Source: Streptomyces sp. CNH099 (lineage in GTDB: Bacteria > Actinomycetota > Actinomycetes > Streptomycetales > Streptomycetaceae). From it: DNA of 64,000 nucleotides. The number at the start of each line of letters is the position of its first letter. Within the stretch, counting starts at the first letter, position 1. Below the pieces are notes generated by a model, which was not told the DNA's origin, searched no databases, and saw only the letters and a list, made by a program, of their open reading frames with translations. Location of the stretch: assembly GCA_000514715.1 (NCBI GenBank), contig AZWL01000006.1, positions 272,229 to 336,228 on the forward strand, given 5' to 3'. Positions 32,740 to 42,721 of the stretch are shown piece after piece. A program made the position numbers and the translations under genes.

Positions 32740-33690
32740 ATGAGGGAGTCCGGGACGACCGAAACGGGGAAGCCGCGCGGCAGGCGCATCGACGTGCTCG
32801 ACGAGCTGACGCCGTCGGAGTCGCACGCGGTGCTCGGCATCATCGACGCCGCCGCCGAGGCAGACGGCCGCCAGGCCGTCTCCGAGCAGGGCCGGCTCAC
32901 CCTGCGCAGAGGCCGCCGCGAGGGCGTCAGACACCTGCTCCTGACCGACGGCACCGACCCCGCCGGCTACGCCCAGTTGGAGGAGACCGACCCCGTCGAG
33001 CCGCCCGCCGCCGAGCTGGTGGTCCACCCCGCGTACCGCCGCCGCGGCCACGGCCGGGCGCTGGGCCGCGCGCTGCTCACCGAGTCCGGGCAGCGGATGC
33101 GGCTGTGGGCGCACGGCGGCCATCCCGCCGCCCGGCACCTGGCCCAGCTCCTCGGCCTCACGCTCTTCCGCGAGTTGCGGCAGCTGCGCATGCCGCTCAC
33201 CGGGTTCGCGGCGGAGGGCGCCGGGGCGCCGGAGCCGCGGCTGCCGGCGGGGGTCACGGTGCGCACGTTCCGGCCCGGCGAGGACGACGCCGAGTGGCTG
33301 GCCGTCAACGCCGCCGCCTTCGCCCACCACCCCGAGCAGGGCTCGCTGACGCAGGCCGACCTCGACGACCGCAAGGCGGAGCCGTGGTTCGACCCGCGCG
33401 GCTTCTTCCTCGCCGAGCGCGCCGGGAAGGCCGTCGGCTTCCACTGGACGAAGGTGCACAGCGCGGAGCAGCTGGGCGAGGTGTACGTGCTGGGGGTGCA
33501 CCCCGACGCGCAGGGCGGCGGGCTCGGCAAGGCGCTGACGACGATCGGGCTGCGCTATCTGGCGTACGAGCGGAGCATGCCGACGGCCATGCTCTACGTG
33601 GACGCCGACAACGCCCCGGCGGTCGCCGTCTACGAGGGGATGGGCTTCCGGACCCACGAGACGGACCTCATGTACCGCACGGAGGGGTGA
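32740..33690 (+). CDS. mshD: Mycothiol synthase
   Basis: A 316-residue tandem-GNAT acetyltransferase that makes mycothiol from acetyl-CoA and cysteinyl-glucosaminyl-inositol, the last step of mycothiol synthesis. Both GNAT halves are visible: VHPAYRRRGHGRALGRALL in the first, and EVYVLGVHPDAQGGGLGKAL followed by LYVDADNAPAVAVYEGMGF in the second. mshA lies 7 kb downstream. The ATG was chosen because it lies 7 nt after TAGGCT and matches MshD length; a longer upstream frame crosses the divergent gene. Confidence 0.92.
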   Translation: MRESGTTETGKPRGRRIDVLDELTPSESHAVLGIIDAAAEADGRQAVSEQGRLTLRRGRREGVRHLLLTDGTDPAGYAQLEETDPVEPPAAELVVHPAYRRRGHGRALGRALLTESGQRMRLWAHGGHPAARHLAQLLGLTLFRELRQLRMPLTGFAAEGAGAPEPRLPAGVTVRTFRPGEDDAEWLAVNAAAFAHHPEQGSLTQADLDDRKAEPWFDPRGFFLAERAGKAVGFHWTKVHSAEQLGEVYVLGVHPDAQGGGLGKALTTIGLRYLAYERSMPTAMLYVDADNAPAVAVYEGMGFRTHETDLMYRTEG

Positions 33691-33720
33691 GGCGCGCGGG
33701 CCCACCGCCGCACACCGAGG

Positions 33721-33764
33721 GTTAGCGGTGCCGTTACCGTCGGTTCAACCTCGGTTGCGAGCAT
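33721..33764 (+). promoter_or_regulatory. Probable PHO box upstream of ppk
   Basis: Four GTT-starting units lie at 33721, 33733, 33743 and 33754 (GTTAGCGGTGCC, GTTACCGTCG, GTTCAACCTCG, GTTGCGAGCAT), near the 11-bp spacing of Streptomyces PhoP direct repeats. The box lies 73-116 nt before the ppk ATG, and ppk is a known PhoP target. Confidence 0.6.
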
Positions 33765-33836
33765 CGGTGCATGCAGCGCTCCGCCGCGAACCTCTCCACC
33801 GTGCCGGGACAGGTCCGGGCGCGGGAGAATAGGGGT

Positions 33837-36098
33837 ATGGACGACAGCCCGCCCCTCGTCACCGCCGCCCAGCCCGCGCAGCCGGCCCAGCCGTCGGTGG
33901 GCTCGATCGCCGCCCGGCGCCCGCACGCGGTGGCCCCCGCCATGCAGCGCGCCGCCCAGCAGATCGACCCGGACATCGACGCCGACGCCGACGACTACGA
34001 CGGGCAGGAGGCGGACGAGGAGCTGCCCCAGGGCCGCTTCCTGGACCGCGAGCGCAGCTGGCTGGCGTTCAACGAACGGGTGCTGGAGCTGGCGGAGGAC
34101 TCGGCCACGCCGCTGCTGGAGCGCGCGAACTTCCTGGCGATCTTCGCCAGCAACCTGGACGAGTTCTTCATGGTGCGCGTCGCCGGCCTCAAGCGCCGCA
34201 TCGCCACCGGCGTCGCCACCCGCTCCGCCTCCGGGCTGCAGCCGCGCGAGGTGCTGGACCTGATCTGGAACCGCTCGCGCGAGCTGATGGCGCGGCACGC
34301 CGCCTGCTTCCAGCAGGACGTGCAGCCGGCGCTGGCCGACGAGGGCATCCACCTGATCCGCTGGGCCGACTTGGGCGAGAAGGAGCAGGCCCGGCTCTTC
34401 ACCCTCTTCCGGCAGCAGATCTACCCGGTGCTCACGCCGCTGGCCGTCGACCCGGCGCACCCGTTCCCGTACATATCGGGCCTGTCCCTGAACCTCGCGG
34501 TCGTCGTCCGCAACCCGGTCAGCGGCCACCGGCACTTCGCCCGCGTCAAGGTGCCGCCGCTGCTGCCGCGGTTCCTGGAGACCGCCACGGTCGGCGGCGC
34601 GCAGCGGTTCGTACCGCTGGAGGACGTCATCGCCGCCCACCTCGAAGACCTCTTCCCGGGCATGGAGGTCCTCGCCCACCACACCTTCCGGGTCACCCGC
34701 AACGAGGACCTGGAGGTCGAGGAGGACGACGCGGAGAACCTGCTGAAGGCCCTGGAGAAGGAGTTGATGCGGCGCCGCTTCGGGCCGCCGGTGCGCCTTG
34801 AGGTGGAGGAGTCCATCGACCCGTACGTGCTGGACCTGCTGGTCCGCGAGCTGAAGATCTCCGAGGCCGAGGTCTACCCGCTGCCCGGCCCGCTCGACCT
34901 CACCGGGCTCTTCGGGATCGCGACGCAGGACCGGCCGGAGCTGAAGTACCCGAAGTTCGTCGCCGGCACGCACCGCGACCTCGCCGAGGTCGAGTCGGCG
35001 TCCGCGCCCGACATCTTCGCGGCGCTGCGCGAGCGGGACGTGCTGCTGCACCACCCGTACGACTCCTTCTCCACCTCCATCCAGGCGTTCCTTGAGCAGG
35101 CCGCGGCCGACCCGGACGTGCTCGCCATCAAGCAGACGCTGTACCGCACCTCCGGCGACTCGCCGATCGTCGACGCCCTGATCGACGCGGCGGAGAGCGG
35201 CAAGCAGGTGCTGGTGCTGGTGGAGCTGAAGGCGCGCTTCGACGAGCAGGCGAACATCAAGTGGGCGCGGAAGCTGGAGGAGGCGGGCTGCCACGTCGTG
35301 TACGGGCTCGTCGGGCTGAAGACGCACTGCAAGCTGTCGCTGGTCGTCCGGCAGGAGGGCGAGACCCTGCGCCGCTACAGCCACGTCGGCACCGGCAACT
35401 ACCACCCCAAGACCGCCCGGCTCTACGAGGACCTGGGCCTGCTGACCGCCGACGCGAAGGTCGGCGCCGACCTCTCCGACCTCTTCAACCGGCTCTCCGG
35501 CTACTCGCGGCGGGAGAACTACCGCCGGCTGCTGGTCGCGCCGACGTCGGTGCGCGACGGCCTGGTCCACCGGATCCACCGCGAGATCACCCACCACCGG
35601 GCCGGGCAGTCCGCGTACGTCCGCATCAAGGTCAACTCGATCGTCGACGAGGCCGTCATCGACGCCTGCTACCGGGCGTCGATGGCGGGCGTGCCGGTCG
35701 ACATCTGGGTGCGCGGCATCTGCGCGGTGCGGCCGGGGGTGGCGGGGCTGTCGGAGAACATCCGGGTACGCAGCATCCTCGGCCGGTTCCTGGAGCACTC
35801 CCGGATCTTCGCCTTCGGCAACGGGGGCGACCCGGAGGTGTGGATCGGCAGCGCGGACATGATGCACCGCAACCTCGACCGGCGCATCGAGGCGCTGGTC
35901 CGGGTCGCCGACCCGGCGCACCGGGAGGCGCTGAACCGGCTGCTGGAGACGGGGATGTCCGGCGAGGTCGACTCCTGGCACCTGGACTCGAACGGGGACT
36001 GGACCCGCAACGCGCTGGACGACGCGGGCGGGCGGCTGGCGAACGTACAGGAAATGCTCATCGACGCCCGGAGGCGCCGGCGTGTCATCGCGGCATGA
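33837..36098 (+). CDS. ppk: Polyphosphate kinase
   Basis: A 753-residue PPK1 enzyme that interconverts ATP and inorganic polyphosphate. An acidic N-terminal extension of about 60 residues precedes the core beginning [20 protein letters not shown]. The phosphorylated histidine lies in [19 protein letters not shown], and the second conserved histidine region in [31 protein letters not shown] is also typical. The ATG at 33837 is preceded by AGGGG. Genes for a CHAD protein and a Nudix hydrolase follow with overlaps, forming a polyphosphate cassette behind a PHO box. Confidence 0.95.
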   Translation: MDDSPPLVTAAQPAQPAQPSVGSIAARRPHAVAPAMQRAAQQIDPDIDADADDYDGQEADEELPQGRFLDRERSWLAFNERVLELAEDSATPLLERANFLAIFASNLDEFFMVRVAGLKRRIATGVATRSASGLQPREVLDLIWNRSRELMARHAACFQQDVQPALADEGIHLIRWADLGEKEQARLFTLFRQQIYPVLTPLAVDPAHPFPYISGLSLNLAVVVRNPVSGHRHFARVKVPPLLPRFLETATVGGAQRFVPLEDVIAAHLEDLFPGMEVLAHHTFRVTRNEDLEVEEDDAENLLKALEKELMRRRFGPPVRLEVEESIDPYVLDLLVRELKISEAEVYPLPGPLDLTGLFGIATQDRPELKYPKFVAGTHRDLAEVESASAPDIFAALRERDVLLHHPYDSFSTSIQAFLEQAAADPDVLAIKQTLYRTSGDSPIVDALIDAAESGKQVLVLVELKARFDEQANIKWARKLEEAGCHVVYGLVGLKTHCKLSLVVRQEGETLRRYSHVGTGNYHPKTARLYEDLGLLTADAKVGADLSDLFNRLSGYSRRENYRRLLVAPTSVRDGLVHRIHREITHHRAGQSAYVRIKVNSIVDEAVIDACYRASMAGVPVDIWVRGICAVRPGVAGLSENIRVRSILGRFLEHSRIFAFGNGGDPEVWIGSADMMHRNLDRRIEALVRVADPAHREALNRLLETGMSGEVDSWHLDSNGDWTRNALDDAGGRLANVQEMLIDARRRRRVIAA

Positions 36099-37323
36099 GG
36101 CATCCGTGACACCCCCTGTGTCCATCGCAGCCCCGCCCGGCCCGCCGGGCCCGGGCGACGGCCCCGGCACCCCCGGTGCCCGCGGTGCCCCGGGCTCGCT
36201 CGCCGCGGGCGAGGTGCTGGCGCGGTATCTGAGCACGCAGGCGACGGAGCTGCTGCGCGGGCTGCGGGACCTGCGGGTGCAGGACCCGGGCGGCGAGGCG
36301 GGCCAGGCGGCGGCCGCGGAGGCCGCGGGGGCGATCCACGCCGCGGCGTTCCGCATCGCGGACACGCTGGGGAGCTTCCGGCCCTTACTGGACGCGGAGT
36401 GGGCGGAGCGGCTGGAGCCCGAGCTGTACTGGCTGGGCCACACGGTGCTCCGCGAGCACGTGTGCGCGGCGCGCCGGGACCGGCTGGTGGGTGCGCTGCG
36501 GAGGCTGTCGGGGGAGGCCGACCCGGGCGCCCCCGCGGGCGGCGCGGCGGACCGGGGCAGGATCGCGGACCTCGCGGCCGGCGGTGCGGGCGCCCGCGCG
36601 GGCGGCACGCCGGACCGGGACGGGGCCGCGGACCCCGCGGCAGCCGGGCCCGCGGCCGGTGTGGCGCGGGCCGGGGCGCTGCTGGAGCGGCGGCTCGGGC
36701 TGGCGCGGAGCCGGGCGCACTCCGAGGCGCTGGACGCGCTCACGTCCGCCCGGTACCACGCGGTCGCCGACGCCGTCGCCCTGCTCGTCTCCGACGCGCC
36801 GCTGACCCGCGCCGCCCGGCGGCCCGCCGCCGCGCTGCCGGAGCACCACGACGAGCTGCGCCGGGTGCTGGCCGCCGCCGTCGCCGCGCTGCCGCTGGCC
36901 CGCGCCGGCCGCCCGTACAACGCCGCCGCCCTCGACCGCGGGCTCGCCGCCCCCGCCCCCGCCCCCGGCCGCGCCGGCGCCGGCGGCCCCGCCGCCGACG
37001 ACCGCGAGGACGCCCCCTGGCGGCACGCGCACACCCTCGTCCGCCGCGCCCGGCACGCCGCGGAGGTCCTGGCGGCGTGCCCGCCCGGCACCGTCCCCGT
37101 ACGCCCGCCCGGCCCGCCGCTGCCCGCCGCGGGCGCCGCGCTCGACCGCGACCGCGAGGCCGTGGAGGCCGCCGCCGCAGCCGCCTCCGCCGCCGCGACC
37201 CCGCGCATCGCCCCCGCCACCGCCTACGCCCTCGGCGTGCTGCACGCCGACCAGCGGCACGAGGCGGAGGCCGCACGCTTCACCTTCGGCAGGCTCTGGC
37301 AGACGAGAGGGGAGCAGGGATGA
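36082..37323 (+). CDS. CHAD-domain protein
   Basis: A roughly 410-residue protein whose core resembles a CHAD domain, a conserved His/Arg-rich alpha-helical unit that binds polyphosphate and is often encoded beside ppk. The first about 45 residues are Pro/Gly-rich. A helical block with [20 protein letters not shown] and Arg/His-rich helices follows. An Ala/Gly-rich insert occurs near residues 150-200. Two starts are possible: GTG 36082 (GGAGG at 7 nt, overlapping ppk) or GTG 36106 (GAGG at 5 nt, after the ppk stop). The 3' end overlaps the Nudix gene (ATGA). Confidence 0.72.
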   Translation: MSSRHEASVTPPVSIAAPPGPPGPGDGPGTPGARGAPGSLAAGEVLARYLSTQATELLRGLRDLRVQDPGGEAGQAAAAEAAGAIHAAAFRIADTLGSFRPLLDAEWAERLEPELYWLGHTVLREHVCAARRDRLVGALRRLSGEADPGAPAGGAADRGRIADLAAGGAGARAGGTPDRDGAADPAAAGPAAGVARAGALLERRLGLARSRAHSEALDALTSARYHAVADAVALLVSDAPLTRAARRPAAALPEHHDELRRVLAAAVAALPLARAGRPYNAAALDRGLAAPAPAPGRAGAGGPAADDREDAPWRHAHTLVRRARHAAEVLAACPPGTVPVRPPGPPLPAAGAALDRDREAVEAAAAAASAAATPRIAPATAYALGVLHADQRHEAEAARFTFGRLWQTRGEQG

Positions 37324-37757
37324 CGGAGCACCCGACGGCCGACCTGATCCGCGCCGCGGGCTGTGTGCTGTGGCGTTCCGCGCCGGCGCCCGCCGGCGGG
37401 CTGGAGATCGCCCTCGTGCACCGCCCCAAGTACGACGACTGGTCGCACCCCAAGGGCAAGCTCAAGCCCGGTGAGGAGCCGCTGGCCGGCGCGCTGCGCG
37501 AGGTCGCCGAGGAGACCGGCCTGGCCTGCGAGCCCGGCGCCCCGCTGCCCACCGCCCGCTACCGCGTGGCCGACGGCCGCCCCAAGGAGGTCCGCTACTG
37601 GGCCGCGCGGGCGGGCGCCGGCGCGTTCGTGCCCAACCACGAGGTGGACCGGCTGGACTGGCTGCCGCCTGCCGCGGCCCGCCGCAGGCTGACCCACGGC
37701 CACGACCGGGCCCTCGTCGACGCGCTGCTGGCGGCGCTGCCCTCCGAGGCGGCCTGA
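37320..37757 (+). CDS. Nudix hydrolase (MutT-like)
   Basis: A 145-residue Nudix hydrolase with the complete box GKLKPGEEPLAGALREVAEE followed by TGL (residues 46-68). The preceding WSHPKGKL is typical of diadenosine-polyphosphate or MutT1-like hydrolases. It hydrolyses a nucleoside diphosphate linked to another group; the substrate is unknown. It overlaps the CHAD gene and ends the ppk cassette. In the Streptomyces order that I recall, the pst phosphate transporter follows; here it does not. Confidence 0.9.
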   Translation: MTEHPTADLIRAAGCVLWRSAPAPAGGLEIALVHRPKYDDWSHPKGKLKPGEEPLAGALREVAEETGLACEPGAPLPTARYRVADGRPKEVRYWAARAGAGAFVPNHEVDRLDWLPPAAARRRLTHGHDRALVDALLAALPSEAA

Positions 37758-37792
37758 CCGGCCTGACGGCCTGACGGCCTGGACGGCTCCGG

Positions 37793-38212
37793 TCAGGGCG
37801 CGGCCGCGTACTGCCCGGCGAACTCGCCGGCGGGTGGGATCGGCGTGATCACGTCGACGAGGACCTCGTTCGGGTCCGCGACGATGAAGTGCCGCTGCCC
37901 GAAGTCCTCGCTGCGCAGCTCCAGTTCGGGCGTGAGCCCCTCGCGTACGACGAGCCGCTCCCACTCCGCGTCGACGTCCGCGACCTCGAAGTTGAGCAGC
38001 AGCCCCCGCACGGGCGCGCGGTGGCCCGCGGGGACCGTCGGGTGGTCGGGGTCGAGCAGCGCCAGCTCGTACGGCGGGTCGCCCGGGCGGCGCAGGCTCA
38101 CGTACCAGTCGGCCTCGAAGGTCACCTCGAAGCCCATCAGGCGGACGTAGAAGTCGCGGGACTCGGACAGCCGGCTCGTGCCGAGCACGGGATAGAAACT
38201 GGTCAGCTGCAT
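37793..38212 (-). CDS. VOC-family (glyoxalase-like) protein
   Basis: A 139-residue vicinal-oxygen-chelate protein: [35 protein letters not shown], and the second half ending [20 protein letters not shown]. It could detoxify or modify a small molecule with metal assistance; a fosfomycin- or bleomycin-type resistance role cannot be decided. Divergent from a TetR regulator, with two palindromic operators in the 82-nt gap, so it is very probably the regulator's target. Confidence 0.83.
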   Translation of the reverse strand: MQLTSFYPVLGTSRLSESRDFYVRLMGFEVTFEADWYVSLRRPGDPPYELALLDPDHPTVPAGHRAPVRGLLLNFEVADVDAEWERLVVREGLTPELELRSEDFGQRHFIVADPNEVLVDVITPIPPAGEFAGQYAAAP

Positions 38213-38227
38213 GGCCGACTCCTTTCA

Positions 38228-38273
38228 CATACCATCGGTATGCCAAGAAGATAGTTCGCGTACCATCGGTACG
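38228..38273. promoter_or_regulatory. Two TetR-type operators in the VOC/TetR interval
   Basis: CATACCATCGGTATG (38228-38242) and CGTACCATCGGTACG (38259-38273) are each perfect 6-3-6 palindromes sharing ACC-ATC-GGT, with centres 31 bp apart (three helical turns). They lie between the divergent starts and probably repress both genes. Confidence 0.8.
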
Positions 38274-38294
38274 TCAAATGGGAGCGAGGTGCGC

Positions 38295-38939
38295 ATGACC
38301 GCGCGCGGCGGAGTCAGGGCGGAGCAGCGGGAGCAGACGAGGCGGGCGCTGCTGCGCGAGAGCAGGCGGCTGTTCGCGAGCCGCGGCTACGGGGCCGTGG
38401 GGCTGGCCGGGATCGTGCGCGCGTCGGGCGTGACGAAGGGCGCGCTGTACCACCACTTCGACGGCAAGGCGGACCTCTTCCGCGCCGTGCTGGAGGAGGT
38501 GCAGCAGGAGGTCGGCCGGCGGGTGGCGGAGGCCGCCGGGCGGCACGCGGACCCCTGGGACCAGCTGACCGCCGGCTGCCGCGAGTTCCTGACCGCGAGC
38601 ACCGACCCCGCGCTGCAGCGGATCATGCTGGTCGACGGGCCGGCGGTGCTGGGCTGGCGCGAGTGGCGGGCGATGGACGAGGCGGCGTCGGCGCGGCACC
38701 TGACGGAGGCGCTGACGGAGCTGGTGGCCGCGGGCGTCGTGGTGCGGCAGCCGGTGGCGCCGCTGGCGCACCTGCTGTCGGGCGCGATGAACGAGGCGGC
38801 GCTGTGGCTGGCGTCCGGGGCGGACCGCGACCCGGGCGGCGGCGATCTGGCCGACACCTGGGCGGCGTTGGAGCGGATGCTGGACTCGCTCCGCGCGTCC
38901 CCCGCTACGGCTCCTCGCGCTCGCGCGTCAGGTGCGTGA
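38295..38939 (+). CDS. TetR-family transcriptional regulator
   Basis: A 214-residue TetR repressor with an N-terminal HTH (LFASRGYGAVGLAGIVRASG, VTKGALYHHFDGKADLF) and a C-terminal ligand-binding helical domain containing DPALQRIMLVDGPAVLGWREW. The ATG has GAGGT 4-5 nt upstream. Two perfect palindromes in the gap to the divergent VOC gene suggest autoregulation and control of that gene. The 3' end overlaps the YbjN gene by 35 nt. Ligand unknown. Confidence 0.9.
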   Translation: MTARGGVRAEQREQTRRALLRESRRLFASRGYGAVGLAGIVRASGVTKGALYHHFDGKADLFRAVLEEVQQEVGRRVAEAAGRHADPWDQLTAGCREFLTASTDPALQRIMLVDGPAVLGWREWRAMDEAASARHLTEALTELVAAGVVVRQPVAPLAHLLSGAMNEAALWLASGADRDPGGGDLADTWAALERMLDSLRASPATAPRARASGA

Positions 38940-39435
38940 ACGCCTCCAGGTTGCGCGTCGACTCCCCGCGCGACGTACGCCACGCGTACTCCTTGCGGAT
39001 CGCCGTCGCGAACCCCAGCTCCAGCAGCGTGTTGAAGCTGCCGTCCGCGGTCTCCAGCACCGTGCCCAGCACCCGGTCCAGCTCCTCCGGCGTCACCGTG
39101 GCCAGCGGCAGCCGCCCCACGAGGTAGATGTCGCCGAGCCGGTCGACGGCGAAGCCCACCCCGTACAGCCGGGTGTTGCGCTCCAGCAGCCAGCGGTGGA
39201 CGCCGGCCTCGTTCTCGTCGGGGTGGCGGATCACGAAGGCGTTGACCGACAGGGAGTGCCGGCCGACGATCAGCTGGCAGGTGGTCGACAGCTTCCGGGT
39301 GCCGGGCAGGGAGACGACGTACGTGCCCGCCGCCGGCGACTCGTAGTCGAGCCCCGCCTCCCGGAGCGTGTCCTCGATGACCCTGCCCGCGGTCTGCCCG
39401 CCCGCGCCCGCGCCTGCGCTCGCTGCCTCAGCCAT
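38905..39435 (-). CDS. YbjN-domain protein
   Basis: A 176-residue YbjN-type protein with [39 protein letters not shown] and [20 protein letters not shown]. The fold is similar to type III secretion chaperones; in Streptomyces it is regularly encoded after mshA. The gene overlaps mshA by 8 nt yet also has a TACGAT box 6 nt before its ATG, within the mshA 3' end. Function unknown. Confidence 0.82.
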   Translation of the reverse strand: MAEAASAGAGAGGQTAGRVIEDTLREAGLDYESPAAGTYVVSLPGTRKLSTTCQLIVGRHSLSVNAFVIRHPDENEAGVHRWLLERNTRLYGVGFAVDRLGDIYLVGRLPLATVTPEELDRVLGTVLETADGSFNTLLELGFATAIRKEYAWRTSRGESTRNLEAFTHLTREREEP

Positions 39436-40795
39436 GCGGCGATCGTAGGCGACCGGGCCCGCCGTCCGCCCGCGGTCGTACGCCGTGCCGGAACCCGGCG
39501 ACCGCCGCGGCGTACACGTCGGCCGTCGCGCGGGCCGCCGCGTCCCAGCCGAAGCCCGCCGCGTGCCCCGCCGCCGCCGCGCCCATCCGGGCGCTCAGCG
39601 CCGGGTCGGCGGCCAGCCGCCCCAGCGCGGCCGCGTAGTCCGCCGGGTCGTGGCCCTCGACCAGATACCCCGTGACGCCGTCGCGCACCGCGACCGGCAG
39701 CCCGCCGACCGCCGCCGCCACCACCGGCGTCCCGCACGCCTGCGCCTCCAGCGCGACCAGCCCGAACGACTCGCTGTACGACGGCATCACCAGCACCGAC
39801 GCCGCCCGGAACCAGCGCGCCAGCGACTCCTGCGCCACCGGCGGCGCAAACCGTACGACGTCGCCGATCCCCAGCCGCGCCGCCAGCTTCTGCAGCGCCT
39901 CCGGCTTGGCCAGCCCGCTGCCGCTCGGCCCGCCCACCACCGGCACCACCAGCCGCTCGCGCAGCGCCGGGTCCCGGTCGAGGAGCAGCGCCACGGCGCG
40001 CAGCAGCACGTCGGGGGCCTTGAGCGGCTGTATGCGGCCGGCGAACAGCGGCACGAAGGCGTCCCGCGGCAGCCCCAGCGCGGCGCGCGCCGCGGCGCGG
40101 GTCCCGCCGCCGGGGCCGTCGGGGCCGTCGGGGCGGAAGACGTCGAGGTTCACGCCGGGGCGCACGACGGCGACGCGGGCGGGGTCGGCGTCGTAGTGGT
40201 GGAGCAGGTCGCGGGCCTCGTCGTCGGTGTTGGCGACGAGCCGGTCCGCGGCCCGGACGATCTGGCTCTCGCCGATGACGCGGGCGGGCGGCTCGGCGCT
40301 GTCGCCGGCGGCGAGGGCGGCGTTCTTGACCTTGGCCATGGTGTGCATGGCGTGCACCAGCGGCACGCCCCAGCGCTGGGCGGCGAGCCAGCCGACGTGG
40401 CCGGAGAGCCAGTAGTGGGAGTGGACGAGGTCGTAGTAGCCGGGGCGGTGGCTCGCCTCGGCCTGCATGACGCCGTGCGTGAACGCGCACAGCTGCGCGG
40501 GCAGATCCTCCTTGGCCAGCCCCTCGTACGGCCCGGCGGCCACGTGCCGGACGAGCACGCCGGGCGCCAGCTCGACGGCCGGCGGGAGGGCGGCGGAGGT
40601 GGCGCGGGTGAAGACCTCGACCTCGACGCCGATCTCGGCGAGCCGGCGCGCCAGCTCGACGATGTAGACGTTCATGCCGCCGGCGTCGCCGGTGCCGGGC
40701 TGGTGGAGGGGCGAGGTGTGCACGGAGAGCATGGCGACACGACGTGGCCGGCGGTGGCGCGCAAGCGCGCGGAGCCGGGACAGGTGGTGACTCAC
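39428..40795 (-). CDS. mshA: D-inositol-3-phosphate glycosyltransferase (mycothiol synthesis)
   Basis: A 455-residue GT-B glycosyltransferase (GT4) that joins UDP-GlcNAc to inositol-3-phosphate, the first step of mycothiol synthesis. Markers are [77 protein letters not shown] and the [19 protein letters not shown] donor loop. The start is GTG, with AGGAGG about 12 nt upstream (longer than ideal). mshD is also in this window. YbjN follows with overlap. Confidence 0.93.
   Translation of the reverse strand: MSHHLSRLRALARHRRPRRVAMLSVHTSPLHQPGTGDAGGMNVYIVELARRLAEIGVEVEVFTRATSAALPPAVELAPGVLVRHVAAGPYEGLAKEDLPAQLCAFTHGVMQAEASHRPGYYDLVHSHYWLSGHVGWLAAQRWGVPLVHAMHTMAKVKNAALAAGDSAEPPARVIGESQIVRAADRLVANTDDEARDLLHHYDADPARVAVVRPGVNLDVFRPDGPDGPGGGTRAAARAALGLPRDAFVPLFAGRIQPLKAPDVLLRAVALLLDRDPALRERLVVPVVGGPSGSGLAKPEALQKLAARLGIGDVVRFAPPVAQESLARWFRAASVLVMPSYSESFGLVALEAQACGTPVVAAAVGGLPVAVRDGVTGYLVEGHDPADYAAALGRLAADPALSARMGAAAAGHAAGFGWDAAARATADVYAAAVAGFRHGVRPRADGGPGRLRSPHG
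39442..39447 (-). promoter_or_regulatory. -10 box TACGAT of the YbjN gene
   Basis: TACGAT lies 6 nt before the ATG inside the end of mshA, suggesting a second leaderless transcript for the YbjN gene. Confidence 0.45.
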
Positions 40796-40917
40796 GGCCG
40801 CTTGTTCCTCCTCGGAATCGCCGTCATCCCCGCCGCGCTGAGGTGAACACCCGGGAGCGCCGGGTTCATTCCCGGCGGCAGCCGCAGCCCGCCGCGCCCG
40901 CGCCTACCGGCCTGCCC

Positions 40918-40970
40918 GCCGCACCCGCAGTGCCCGCCGCACCCGCCGCACCCGCCGCACCCGCCGCAGG
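40918..40970. repeat. Short tandem CCGCACCCG-type repeats
   Basis: A 9-bp unit (CGCCGCACC) recurs four to five times in the gap between mshA and the methyltransferase gene, ending just before the latter's stop codon. No function seen. Confidence 0.6.
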
Positions 40971-40972
40971 CG

Positions 40973-41806
40973 CTACGCGCCCCACCCGCGCGGTGCCACC
41001 GCCCGCCACGCCACCGTCAGCTCGCCCTGCCGCCAGCGCCCCGGGCCGTCCGTCAGCGGCCAGTCACCCGACAGCGTGCTCGCCGCGCGGATCCACCGCT
41101 GCCGTGCTCCCAGCGGCGCGTACGGCGCCGCCGTCGCCCACGCGCGGTCGAAGTCGCGGAGGAACGCGTGCACCGCCTCCCCCGGGACGTTGCGGTGGAT
41201 CAGCGCCTTCGGCAGGCGCTCCGCCAGGTCCGAGGGCGCGTCGAGGGCCGCGAGGCGGGCGGCGAAGGTGACGGTGCGCGGGCCCTCCGGGCCCAGCGCC
41301 ACCCACACGTGCCGCCGCCCCGCCTCGTCGCAGGTGCCCTCCACCAGCAGCCCGTCCGCGCCGAGCCGCCCGGTGAGCCGGGCCCACGCCGCCGGGACCT
41401 CCTCCTCGCCGTACTGCCGCAGCACGTTCGCCGCCCGGATCAGCGCGGGGCGGGCGCCGCCGGGGAGCGGGACCTCGAAGCCGCCGCGCAGGAACGTCAG
41501 CCCCGCCCGCTCGTACGGGCGCGCCGCCGCGACCCGCTCCGGGTCGATCTCCACGCCCGCGACCTCCGCCCGCGGGCAGGCCGTACGGAGCCGCTCCAGC
41601 AGCTCGACGGCGGTCCAGGGGGCGGCGCCGTAGCCGAGGTCGACGGCGACGGCCCGGCCCTCGGCGCGGGCGGTGCGGCGCAGGGCGGGGCCGTGGGCGG
41701 CGGCGATCCAGCGGTCCATGCGGCGCAGCCGGTTGGGGTTGGTCGTCCCGCGGGTCGGCGCCCCCACGGGCCGCCCGCCCCGCCCCGCCAGCTCCTGGAA
41801 CGCCAT
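40973..41806 (-). CDS. SAM-dependent methyltransferase-like protein
   Basis: A 277-residue protein with a Rossmann-like SAM motif AVDLGYGAAPWTAVELLERL, an acidic EVAGVEIDPERVAAARPYE, and LIRAANVLRQYGEEEV. This resembles class I methyltransferases, but the first motif carries GYGAAP in place of the usual DxGxGxG. The substrate is unknown. It shows the promoter geometry TACGCT plus 6 nt plus ATG. In Streptomyces it commonly sits next to mshA. Confidence 0.75.
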   Translation of the reverse strand: MAFQELAGRGGRPVGAPTRGTTNPNRLRRMDRWIAAAHGPALRRTARAEGRAVAVDLGYGAAPWTAVELLERLRTACPRAEVAGVEIDPERVAAARPYERAGLTFLRGGFEVPLPGGARPALIRAANVLRQYGEEEVPAAWARLTGRLGADGLLVEGTCDEAGRRHVWVALGPEGPRTVTFAARLAALDAPSDLAERLPKALIHRNVPGEAVHAFLRDFDRAWATAAPYAPLGARQRWIRAASTLSGDWPLTDGPGRWRQGELTVAWRAVAPRGWGA

Positions 41807-41812
41807 ACGCCC

Positions 41813-41818
41813 AGCGTA
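41813..41818 (-). promoter_or_regulatory. -10 box TACGCT of the methyltransferase-like gene
   Basis: TACGCT lies 6 nt before the ATG; a leaderless transcript is likely. Confidence 0.5.
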
Positions 41819-41878
41819 CGAGCCACCCCCGCCCCCGCCGCGCGGACCGCATTTTCGACTCTGCCGCGCTGCCGAGCT

Positions 41879-42721
41879 CTACGCGAAGTCCGCGGCATGG
41901 TCGAGGGCCCACTGGTGGAACGTACGGGCCGGCGTGCCGGTGACGTCCTGCACGGTGGTCGTCACGTGTTCCGGGTCGTCCACCATGGCCGCCCAGGCGG
42001 CCAGCGCCATGTCGGCGTAGGACGGGTCGCCCCATGCGGCCAGGAGCTGCTCCCGGGCCTCGTCGACCGGCTGCTCCTCCCACCGCACGTCGCGGCCGAC
42101 CGCCCGGCCGATGACGGCCACCTGCTCCGCCTGGGTCAGCACCTCCGGACCGGTGAGCGTGTACGCCGCGCCGACGTGGCCGTCCTCCGTCAGCGCACGC
42201 ACGGCGACCTCGGCGATGTCGGCCTCGTGGATCAGCGACCGGCCGGCCTGTCCGTACGGCCAGCGCACCACCCCGTCGCGGATCTGGTCCGCCCAGCCGA
42301 GCGTGTTCGCGGCGAAGCCGCCGGCCCGGAGGAAGGTCCATTCCAGCCCGGTCCGCTCGACCAGTTCCTCGATCTCGCCCCAGAACCCGTCCGGACGCCG
42401 GTTCTCGGGCCCCGCCGACGCGGAGAGGTAGACGATCCTGCGGGCGTGCCGGGCGACCGCGTCGACGGCGGCGGGCGCGTCGGCGGCACCGAAACCGGGC
42501 CAGAGCAGGAACACCGACGCCACCCCCGCGGCGGCGTCCTCCAGGGTCCCGGGCCGGGTGAGGTCGCCGCGGACCGCCTCGACGCCTTCCGGGAGCCGTG
42601 CCGCGGCGGGGTCGCGGACCAGCGCCCGCACCTCGACGCCACGCTCCAGCAGGCCGGACAGCACATGTCTGCCGACGTTGCCCGTAGCGCCGGTCACCAG
42701 GACGGTGTTGGCCTCAGCCAT
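41879..42721 (-). CDS. NmrA/SDR-type NAD(P)-binding protein
   Basis: A 280-residue atypical short-chain dehydrogenase of the NmrA/quinone-reductase-2 kind with TVLVTGATGNVGRHVLSGLL, VEAVRGDLTRPGTLEDAAAG and GWADQIRDGVVRWPYGQAGR. The usual catalytic Tyr-x-x-x-Lys of classical SDRs is not apparent. Some relatives sense redox or reduce quinones. I start at the ATG of MAEANT because GGAG lies 5 nt upstream. Next to an NTF2-like gene, but no clear pathway. Confidence 0.83.
   Translation of the reverse strand: MAEANTVLVTGATGNVGRHVLSGLLERGVEVRALVRDPAAARLPEGVEAVRGDLTRPGTLEDAAAGVASVFLLWPGFGAADAPAAVDAVARHARRIVYLSASAGPENRRPDGFWGEIEELVERTGLEWTFLRAGGFAANTLGWADQIRDGVVRWPYGQAGRSLIHEADIAEVAVRALTEDGHVGAAYTLTGPEVLTQAEQVAVIGRAVGRDVRWEEQPVDEAREQLLAAWGDPSYADMALAAWAAMVDDPEHVTTTVQDVTGTPARTFHQWALDHAADFA

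Noticed and set aside
33630..37220. A 1196-codon open frame on the minus strand opposite ppk, CHAD and mshD
   Set aside because: It is a shadow of GC-rich plus-strand genes, has an Arg/Pro/Ala composition, no domains, and lies entirely opposite well-recognised genes.
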